Assembly: GCA_035623985.1 (NCBI GenBank) | Contig: DASPSJ010000026.1 | Coordinates: forward strand, 1-64,000 | Length of the DNA: 64,000 bases | Reading direction: 5' to 3' | From: DAHUYF01 sp035623985 | GTDB taxonomy: Bacteria; Pseudomonadota; Alphaproteobacteria; ATCC43930; CGMCC-115725 | In this document: piece after piece, positions 27,866 through 34,804 of the stretch | How the letters are laid out: every line of letters starts with the position of its first letter | Numbering within the stretch: the first letter of the stretch is position 1 | Translations under genes and position numbers: made by a program | Notes under the pieces: generated by a model | Told to the model about the DNA's origin: nothing | Database searches by the model: none | Seen by the model: the letters and a program-made list of their open reading frames with translations, nothing else

Positions 27866-29398
27866 GTGGCGCTCGCCATCGCCCCCCCGGAGAGCAGCGA
27901 AACAACCGACTACTGCGCGTTGCCCTGCGGCGTCCGGATGCCGTCCAGCGTCCACGCGGTGTCGGTGAGCTTGCCGACCTTGGACGATCTTATCGGCTAT
28001 GAGACCGGCGTGGCTTCGGTGATGGCGCGAACGCCTCAGGGCTATCCGCGTTTTCATGTCCATCCCTATATCTCGAAGCTCACGCGGCTGGTCGGCGGCG
28101 ATAATTTCCGCCCCGAGCAGCCCATATTGGCGGTATCGTCGCAACGCGCCGCGGCCGAGCTTTGCGGCTTCGCCGGCATAGCAGAGCCGATGCTTGCCGA
28201 TCTCGGCGATTTCGTCGCCCTTGCCTTGCCCGACGCGCCGGCGGCAATCGGGCGCGCTCGCGCGTTTCTCCAGCATACCGGCCACGGCATCTCCTCGCGC
28301 TGCGCCGAGGACTTCCTCATCCGTCACAAGGTGCTGACGCAGCGGCAGGCGGAGACGGCGTTCCTGGGCGCCGACCCGGCGGGGAAGGCTCGTGCCGAGA
28401 TCGCACAGCTCTATGGTGCCGACGCCGGCGACGTCGCGCTCGCAAACACCGGCATGAACGCGATCTATGCCGCCTATCGGGGACTCGGCCGCATCCAGGC
28501 GGCGGAAGGACGCCACGAGTGGGTGCAATTCGGCTGGCTCTTCATGGACACGATCAAGATCATCGAGAAACTCAAGCCGGCGGGAACCAGGAGCCATGTC
28601 ATCGCGTCGCCGCTCGATCTCGACCGGCTCGAGAACCTGCTCCGTTCGCGGGGCGGAAGCATTGCTGGCATCTTCACGGAAACGCCGTCAAACCCGCTCC
28701 TGCAAACTCCCGACGTCGAGCGGCTGCGCCGGCTGGCGGACCGCTACGATTGCGCGCTGGTCATCGACGCCACCCTCGGCACACCGGTCAATGTGGACGT
28801 CCTGCCGTGGGCGGACGTGGTGGTCGAGAGCCTGACGAAATATGCAAGCGGATCGGCCGACCTGATGATGGGCGCGCTGATCGTCAACCGCCGATCCCGA
28901 TATGCCGGGCGGCTCGCCGCCGAGATCGGCGAATTCCTCGCCGCGCCTTACGAGCGCGACGTCCGGCGACTTGCGCATCGATTGGCCGGATATCGGGAGC
29001 GGATGCACCGGGTCAATCAGAACACGATGGCGCTGGTCGAGTTCTTCGAAGGGCGCCCGTCGGTCGGGCGCGTGCGCTGGGCCTATCAACCCGGCTCGCG
29101 CTCGAACTATGAGAAAATCCACCGCGGTCCGCAGGCGCCAGGCGGGATAATCACGCTCGAACTCACTTGCCCCCTGGCAACGATCTACGACCCGCTGCGC
29201 CTGCCGAAGGGACCGACGCTGGGCGTCGAGTTCACTCTCATCGGCCCCTATCTCTATCACTCCCACTATGACCTCGTGTCGACCGAGGAGGGTCGCAGCC
29301 ATCTGCGCTCCCACGGGCTTGACCCCGATCTGCTGCGCGTCTCCGTCGGCATCGAGGACCCGCGTTGGCTCGAGCGGAGCTTTGCACAAGTCATGTAA
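27866..29398 (+). CDS. besB: Cystathionine gamma-synthase-like PLP enzyme, candidate BesB counterpart
   Basis: A 510-residue fold-type I PLP enzyme of the Cys/Met metabolism family. The PLP Asp lies in LVIDATLGTP and the Schiff-base Lys in ESLTKYASGSAD (about residue 325). The long N terminus (HAVSVSLPTLDDLIGYETG, then GYPRFHVHP) resembles fungal-type cystathionine gamma-synthases rather than E. coli MetB. In the beta-ethynylserine pathway the PLP enzyme BesB turns 4-chloroallylglycine into propargylglycine. With BesD- and BesC-like genes next door I infer that role; a plain gamma-elimination or gamma-replacement on chlorinated or sulphur amino acids is the alternative. The GTG at 27866 (AAGGA upstream) keeps the conserved N terminus; ATG 27938 is the alternative. 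The symbol is by context. Confidence 0.75.
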   Translation: MALAIAPPESSETTDYCALPCGVRMPSSVHAVSVSLPTLDDLIGYETGVASVMARTPQGYPRFHVHPYISKLTRLVGGDNFRPEQPILAVSSQRAAAELCGFAGIAEPMLADLGDFVALALPDAPAAIGRARAFLQHTGHGISSRCAEDFLIRHKVLTQRQAETAFLGADPAGKARAEIAQLYGADAGDVALANTGMNAIYAAYRGLGRIQAAEGRHEWVQFGWLFMDTIKIIEKLKPAGTRSHVIASPLDLDRLENLLRSRGGSIAGIFTETPSNPLLQTPDVERLRRLADRYDCALVIDATLGTPVNVDVLPWADVVVESLTKYASGSADLMMGALIVNRRSRYAGRLAAEIGEFLAAPYERDVRRLAHRLAGYRERMHRVNQNTMALVEFFEGRPSVGRVRWAYQPGSRSNYEKIHRGPQAPGGIITLELTCPLATIYDPLRLPKGPTLGVEFTLIGPYLYHSHYDLVSTEEGRSHLRSHGLDPDLLRVSVGIEDPRWLERSFAQVM

Positions 29399-29421
29399 CG
29401 CCTAAGAGCGGAGGATCGCCC

Positions 29422-30222
29422 GTGACTTCGATTGCGCCGGTGAAAATCGATACGCTGCTGCGAGATCATTACATCGACACGCGCACGCGCCGGGGAGCCT
29501 GGCTCCAGGCGCAGCGTTTCCGCCGCGACGGCTTCCTGATGCTCAGGGAAATCGTGCCCGATTGCGTCCGTGCGGCGGTGCGCGAGGAGGTCCTGGCGCT
29601 GTTGGACCGCCACGCGGAACGACGCGACCTGCGGCTGGCCACGACCGACTACACGCCGCGCCGGATGAGCGTCGTGCCAAGCGAGACGATTGCCGCGGAG
29701 GGCGAGCTGATCGGCGCCATCTACCGATCGCCGGTGCTTCGGCGCGTGCTGGAGGAGGTGGCCGACGAAGGGATGACAAGTTGCCCTTCGAAAGACGAGG
29801 AATTCCTGATCACGCGGCAGGAACGGGTGGGCGACACGCACGGCTGGCATTGGGGCGACTACAGCTTCGCTCTCATCTGGATCATCGAGACGCCGCCGGT
29901 GGCCGATGGCGGCATGCTGCAATGCGTGCCGCACACGCGCTGGAACAAGAGCGAACCGCTCATCAACGAATACCTCTGCGAGAACCCGATAGCCACCTAC
30001 GGGTTCCGCAGCGGCGACGTCTACTTCCTTCGCACCGACACGACGCTTCACCGCACGGTGCCGCTGAACCGCGAGGCGACGCGAATCATCCTGAATATGA
30101 CCTGGGCAAGCCGGCAGGACATGACGAAGCCCCTGCGGGGAGACGATCGCTGGTGGGACGAGGCCTCCGTCAGTGCCGCCGCGCCCGACCGCCCGGGACG
30201 ACTCGCGGTCGAATCCGTCTAG
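29422..30222 (+). CDS. besD: Fe(II)/2-oxoglutarate amino-acid halogenase, BesD-like
   Basis: A 266-residue enzyme of the non-haem iron, 2-oxoglutarate-dependent class. The iron motif reads His143-Trp-Gly145 in THGWHWGDYSF: Gly replaces the Asp/Glu of hydroxylases, the change that opens a chloride site. The distal His210 lies in TTLHRTVPL. From my memory of Streptomyces cattleya BesD, its lysine-binding residues (R74, E120, H134, D140, N219, T221, W239) all have counterparts here with a constant offset of six (R80, E126, H140, D146, N225, T227, W245). I therefore predict 4-chlorination of free L-lysine. The GTG start has GGAGGATCGCCC before it. A hydroxylase of the PhyH family is the less likely alternative. 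Confidence 0.85.
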   Translation: MTSIAPVKIDTLLRDHYIDTRTRRGAWLQAQRFRRDGFLMLREIVPDCVRAAVREEVLALLDRHAERRDLRLATTDYTPRRMSVVPSETIAAEGELIGAIYRSPVLRRVLEEVADEGMTSCPSKDEEFLITRQERVGDTHGWHWGDYSFALIWIIETPPVADGGMLQCVPHTRWNKSEPLINEYLCENPIATYGFRSGDVYFLRTDTTLHRTVPLNREATRIILNMTWASRQDMTKPLRGDDRWWDEASVSAAAPDRPGRLAVESV

Positions 30223-30256
30223 ATCCGCTCATTGCCTTCAGTCAGGGAGAATCAGC

Positions 30257-31024
30257 ATGGAGAGCTCGTTCAGATTCGAGCATACGCAAAACCCCCATGT
30301 CCGCCAGCGGCTCATCCGCGACGACAGCGATTGCAAGCGATATCTCGACGGCCTCATCGACTACATCCTCTCGCACCGCGCGGTGGAGCATCCTTTCCTG
30401 AACGATTACGCGCAAGCGGGACTCGGCAAGGAGGCCGAAGCCATTCTCTACAGCGAATGCTATTACTTTTTCCGGCATCTGCCGTTCTATATCGCCGGCA
30501 TGGCAAATCAAACGCGCGACGAGATGATCTTGCGCGAGATCGTCCTCAACGTGCAGGACGAAGTCGGCGACGGCATGAGCAAGCTCGTCACGCATTCGAC
30601 CATATACCGCGATTTTCTCCAGCGGATCGGAATCCCCGTCGAGCGCGTCGAGCGCTATCGCTGCCTGCCGACGACGACCGCGCTCAATGAGGGAATACGG
30701 CGGCTCTATACGGAAAGCCCCATCGTCAAGGGGCTGGGGGCGCTGTACGCGGACGAGACCATGTCGGCCACCATGGTCTCCAAGCTCAACGACGGCCTCA
30801 AGGCGAACGGCTACGACGAGCAGGTGCGCCATTTCTGGATGCTTCACATGGACGCGGAGGTGGGGCACAGCAACTCCGTCTTCAACGCCATCTTCCCCTA
30901 TCTCGAGGATCACGGCGCAAGGCCCGAATTCCAGTCGGGCGTCGACGCCTTCCTTGACCTGGTGGAGGCCTATTGGGACGGCGTCCAATCGCTCATCGGC
31001 GAGGCGGCCGTCCCCCGCGGATGA
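30257..31024 (+). CDS. besC: Haem-oxygenase-like di-iron oxidase, BesC-like
   Basis: A 255-residue all-helical protein of the haem-oxygenase-fold di-iron family (UndA, CADD, SznF, BesC). Predicted ligands are Glu67 and His74 (SECYYFFRH, E-x6-H), Glu167 (YADETMS) and the third-helix set His197, Glu201, His204 (HMDAEVGH, H-x3-E-x2-H). BesC cleaves 4-chlorolysine oxidatively to 4-chloroallylglycine. The gene stands directly after the BesD-like gene with an AGGGAG site, so this reaction is my first choice. N-oxygenase or decarboxylase chemistry, also known in the fold, is possible. Confidence 0.8.
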   Translation: MESSFRFEHTQNPHVRQRLIRDDSDCKRYLDGLIDYILSHRAVEHPFLNDYAQAGLGKEAEAILYSECYYFFRHLPFYIAGMANQTRDEMILREIVLNVQDEVGDGMSKLVTHSTIYRDFLQRIGIPVERVERYRCLPTTTALNEGIRRLYTESPIVKGLGALYADETMSATMVSKLNDGLKANGYDEQVRHFWMLHMDAEVGHSNSVFNAIFPYLEDHGARPEFQSGVDAFLDLVEAYWDGVQSLIGEAAVPRG

Positions 31025-31118
31025 TACCCGCCGGAAGGGCCGAGAGCCGTGATTTCGGCAGGCCGAGCCGGGCCGCCACCGCGCTGCCCCATCCGGCGAC
31101 AGAGTTAAGGAGCGCGCA

Positions 31119-31457
31119 ATGGCAGATCTCAGGGAACGGGTACGAGCGCTATCGCCTGAGCGACAGTCGGTCCTGTTTCATCGGCTGATGCGGCGGCCCC
31201 GGCCCGCCGCGGCAATCGCGTTTCCGCCGCCGATGCCGGATCGCGGGGAGGCGATATTGCCGGAGCTGCAAGACCTCACCGATCAGCAGGTGACCGACGC
31301 GCTGATGAAGCTGCTCAGCGAGGAAGAGGACGGCGATTCAATGGCCGGCATGGCGCGCGGAGGCGAAGCGGCCGTCGAGGCGGTTGGCAGCGCCGCCGCC
31401 GCTTCGATCGGCGATACCAGCCAGCTTCTGCCGCTCTTGCTGGAGGGAAAAGCATGA
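31119..31457 (+). CDS. Small protein resembling NRPS terminal linkers
   Basis: A 112-residue protein I cannot assign. Its start (LRERVRALSPERQSVLFHRL) looks like the helical leader that precedes C domains in NRPS proteins, and the middle (LQDLTDQQVTDALMKLL) looks like the acidic helical tail found after the last carrier domain. A low-complexity Ala/Gly region follows. AAGGAG before ATG supports translation, and its stop overlaps the NRPS 1 start (ATGA). It could be a stand-alone docking or adaptor peptide, or the remains of a lost NRPS protein. Confidence 0.65.
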   Translation: MADLRERVRALSPERQSVLFHRLMRRPRPAAAIAFPPPMPDRGEAILPELQDLTDQQVTDALMKLLSEEEDGDSMAGMARGGEAAVEAVGSAAAASIGDTSQLLPLLLEGKA

Positions 31458-34400
31458 GCGACGTTGCCAGCGTGATTGCCGGTCTCTCGGCGCGGGAAAG
31501 GCGCGAATGGCTGGACAGAATGCTGCGCGAGCAAAAGGCGCGCGCGCCGAAGACCGCCCCCTTGTCCTTCACGCAGGAGAGGCTCTGGTTTCTCGATCAG
31601 TTCCAGCCGGGAAGCCCGGTCTACAACATTCCCGGAAACTTCCCCATGCCGGGGCCGCTGAACGTTCCGGCGCTGGGAAAATCCTTCAATGAGATCGTCA
31701 GGCGCCACGAGGTGCTGCGCACCGCTTTCAAGGTGGTCGATTGGCAGCCGGTTCAGGTGGTGGCGCCGTTGCTCGTGATTCCGCTGCCGGTCATCGACCT
31801 GCGTCCCCTCGGCGACGCGGAGCGTTACGCCAAGCTGCAAGAGCTGGTCGCCGAGGAAGCTCTCCGGCCGTTCGACTTGGCGACAGGGCCGCTCATTCGC
31901 ACCTCGCTGGTGCGCCTTGGCGACCAGGACCATATGGTCCTGCTGACCGTTCATCACATCGTCTGCGACGGCTGGTCGCTCAGCGTGCTGTTCCGCGAAC
32001 TTGGCGCGCTCTACCAAGCCTTCGCCAGCGCCTCGCCCTCGCCGCTGCGCGAGCTGAGAGTGCAATATGCGGATTTCGCGCGCTGGCAGCGCGACTACTT
32101 GCAAGGCGAGGCGCTGGAGGCGCAGCTCGCTTATTGGCGGCGACAGCTCGCCGAAGTGCCGCCGCTGCTCGCGCTGCCCTATGACCGGCCGCGGCCGCCC
32201 GCGATGACCTTCCGCGGCGCCGCGCAGCCGGTGCGGCTCTCGCCGTCGCTGACGGCAAAGCTGCGCCAGCTCAACCACCGCGAAGGGGTCACGATGTTCA
32301 TGACCCTGCTCGCCGCCTTCAACGCGCTGCTCTACCGCTACACCGGCCAGACGAAGATCGCCATCGGCACGCCGGTGGCAAATCGCGCGCGCGTCGAGTT
32401 CGAGGAGGCGATCGGCTGCTTTCTCAACATGGTGGTGTTCTGCACCGAGGTCTCGGGCGAGCAGACATTCGAAGAGCAGCTTCGCAGCGTCCGCGACGTC
32501 GCGCTCGGCGCTTTCGCACATCAGGATCTGCCGTTCGAGAAGCTCGTGGAGGCTTTGCGGCCATCGCGCGATCCCGGCTACAACCCGATCTTCCAGGTAT
32601 CTTTCAACTTGCAGACGATGCAAGGACCGTCGGGCGGTGCGGCCGGCGCGCCGCCGTCCTCCCCGCCCGAGGAGGCCGACGACCTCGACGACACCCGGCC
32701 GTCGCCGGGCGTCACGCTGGGCGGCGCGCGCTTCGATCTCACGCTGTCGCTGGTGGAATACGACGATAGCGTGACCGGATGGCTCGAATACAGCACCGAC
32801 CTGTTCGATCACGCGACCATTGCTCGCATGGCCGGGCACTTGAACAGAATTCTGGAGGGCGCAGCGGATAATCCCGGCGCCACGCTCTCGCGGCTGCCGC
32901 TGTTGACCCCAGCGGAATTGCGGCAGCGCCGGCGTTGGAACGAGACCGACGAGGTCGAGCAACCGAGCGAGCGCATCCATGACGGTCTCGAAGCGCAGGC
33001 GGCGCGCACGCCGGAGGCCATCGCCGTGGAGTTCGAAGGCCGCACGCTGACCTATCGCGAGCTGGACGAGCGCGCCGGCAAGACCGCACGCTATCTGCGC
33101 GCGCTCGGCGTCGAGATCGGGGCGCCGGTGGCGATCTGCCTGAACCGGTCGCCGGAGATGCTGGTCGCCATCTACGGCGTGCTGAAGGCCGGCGGCGCCT
33201 ACGTTCCGCTGGATCCGACCTATCCCCGCGAGCGTCTCGCCTTCATGCTGGCCGATTGCGGCGCCGATGTGCTGCTCTCGCAGCAGGCGCTGTTGGCCGA
33301 CCTGCCGCCGCATGCCGGGCGGACGGTCTGCCTTGATGCCGATTGGGGCGAGATCGACCGGCCGGGCGAGCACTGGCAGAGCCCGGACATCAGCCCCGAT
33401 GCGCTTGCCTATATCATCTACACCTCGGGCTCCACCGGGGTCCCCAAGGGCGTGCTGGTCGCGCACCGCGGCGTCGTGAATTCATCGCGCACGCTGGTGC
33501 GCTACCTCGACCTCGGACTCGGCCAGCGCATGCTTCAATTCGCCTCGCTGAGCTTCGACGTCTCGGTGTTCGAGTTCGTCCCGGCGCTGATGTCCGGCAT
33601 GACGCTGTGCCTGGCGCGCAAGGAAGCGCTGTTGCCCGGCCCCGGACTGATCCGCCTGCTGCGCGATCTGCGCATCAACGTCGTGACGCTGCCGCCCTCC
33701 GTGCTGGCGGTGCTGCCGATCGCGGACCTGCCCGACCTGACCACGCTGCAGGTTGCGGGCGAGGCTTTTTCCGCCGATCTGGTGGCGCGCTGGAGCGGCG
33801 GGCGTCGCTTCTTCAACGCCTATGGCCCAACCGAGGGCAGCATCTGGACAGCGGGCGCGTTCCTCGACGGAACTCGGCGCCCGGTCATCGGCCGCCCGAT
33901 TCCGAACAGCCAGATTCATCTGCTTGACCAGCATCTGGAGCCGGTGCCGGTCGGCGTCACCGGCGAGCTCTATATCGGCGGCATCGGCGTCACGCGCGGC
34001 TATCTCGGGCGACCGGAGGCTACGGCGGCCAATTTCATCCCCGATCCCTTCTCGGCCCGGGCCGGAGCGCGGATGTATCGCACGGGAGACCTCGCGCGCT
34101 ATCTCGCGGACGGCACCATCGAATACGTCGGACGAGCCGATCACCAGGTCAAGCTGCGCGGCTTCCGCATCGAGCTGGGCGAAATCGAAGCCGCTCTTGC
34201 GCGATACCCGCACATAAGCCACGCCGCCGTCGTGCTGCGCGAGGAGCGCTCGGGCGACCGCCGGCTGATCGCCTATCTGGCGGCGCGGGCCGGCGGCGAG
34301 ATTTCCACCGCCGATTTGCGCCGCTTCCTGCGAGAGACGCTGCCCGAGCACATGATCCCGGCGAATTTTGTCGTTGTCGACGCCATTCCGCTTACCTCCA

Positions 34401-34804
34401 ACGGCAAGATCGATCGCGCCGCGCTGCCCCATCCCGATGCCGTCCGCCCGGAGCTTTCGCAGTCCTTCGTCGCGCCGCAGACGCCGCTTCAGCAGGTGCT
34501 TGCGCGCATCTGGGAGGACGTCCTCAATATTCGCGGCATCGGCATCGCCGACAATTTTTTCGAACTGGGCGGACATTCCCTGCTGATCAGCCGGCTCGTA
34601 TCGCGCATACGCGAGTCCTTCGGCGTCGAGATCGCCATGCGTCGCGTGTTCGAGTGCCCCACCATCGCGGACTTGGCCCGGGGTCTCGCCGAGGACGGCG
34701 TGCAAGGGGACGCGCTGGACAAGACCGCGCAAGCGCTGATCGAGGCGGCAGCGGTCGAGGCGGATGCGGCGAGACCGTCCGATCACAACTGGAGAGTGCT
34801 GTGA
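31454..34804 (+). CDS. NRPS 1, one module C-A-PCP
   Basis: A 1116-residue non-ribosomal peptide synthetase module. The C domain (about 35-470) has an intact HHIVCDG at 167-173. The A domain (about 490-955) has YIIYTSGSTGVPKG, NAYGPTE, and YRTGDLARY. The PCP carries Ser1042 in FFELGGHSL. Aligning by eye to GrsA gives the specificity code D-V-F-T-Q-A-A-I-W-K, which matches no code I remember, so the substrate may be unusual. It begins with a C domain, so it expects an upstream donor (an acyl group or an aminoacyl carrier) not encoded as a loading module here. Its stop overlaps the NRPS 2 start. Confidence 0.93.
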   Translation: MSDVASVIAGLSARERREWLDRMLREQKARAPKTAPLSFTQERLWFLDQFQPGSPVYNIPGNFPMPGPLNVPALGKSFNEIVRRHEVLRTAFKVVDWQPVQVVAPLLVIPLPVIDLRPLGDAERYAKLQELVAEEALRPFDLATGPLIRTSLVRLGDQDHMVLLTVHHIVCDGWSLSVLFRELGALYQAFASASPSPLRELRVQYADFARWQRDYLQGEALEAQLAYWRRQLAEVPPLLALPYDRPRPPAMTFRGAAQPVRLSPSLTAKLRQLNHREGVTMFMTLLAAFNALLYRYTGQTKIAIGTPVANRARVEFEEAIGCFLNMVVFCTEVSGEQTFEEQLRSVRDVALGAFAHQDLPFEKLVEALRPSRDPGYNPIFQVSFNLQTMQGPSGGAAGAPPSSPPEEADDLDDTRPSPGVTLGGARFDLTLSLVEYDDSVTGWLEYSTDLFDHATIARMAGHLNRILEGAADNPGATLSRLPLLTPAELRQRRRWNETDEVEQPSERIHDGLEAQAARTPEAIAVEFEGRTLTYRELDERAGKTARYLRALGVEIGAPVAICLNRSPEMLVAIYGVLKAGGAYVPLDPTYPRERLAFMLADCGADVLLSQQALLADLPPHAGRTVCLDADWGEIDRPGEHWQSPDISPDALAYIIYTSGSTGVPKGVLVAHRGVVNSSRTLVRYLDLGLGQRMLQFASLSFDVSVFEFVPALMSGMTLCLARKEALLPGPGLIRLLRDLRINVVTLPPSVLAVLPIADLPDLTTLQVAGEAFSADLVARWSGGRRFFNAYGPTEGSIWTAGAFLDGTRRPVIGRPIPNSQIHLLDQHLEPVPVGVTGELYIGGIGVTRGYLGRPEATAANFIPDPFSARAGARMYRTGDLARYLADGTIEYVGRADHQVKLRGFRIELGEIEAALARYPHISHAAVVLREERSGDRRLIAYLAARAGGEISTADLRRFLRETLPEHMIPANFVVVDAIPLTSNGKIDRAALPHPDAVRPELSQSFVAPQTPLQQVLARIWEDVLNIRGIGIADNFFELGGHSLLISRLVSRIRESFGVEIAMRRVFECPTIADLARGLAEDGVQGDALDKTAQALIEAAAVEADAARPSDHNWRVL

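Noticed and set aside
29422..30222. Ordinary phytanoyl-CoA-type hydroxylase
   Set aside because: Gly stands in place of the facial carboxylate, and the substrate residues follow BesD, so halogenation is the better reading.
30257..31024. TenA-type thiaminase or true haem oxygenase
   Set aside because: The six-ligand di-iron pattern is present and no thiamine or haem-uptake gene is nearby.
31283..33466. Long minus-strand open frame (about 727 codons) opposite NRPS 1
   Set aside because: It is the antisense shadow of the C and A domains; low-complexity Arg/Ala/His composition and no ribosome site.
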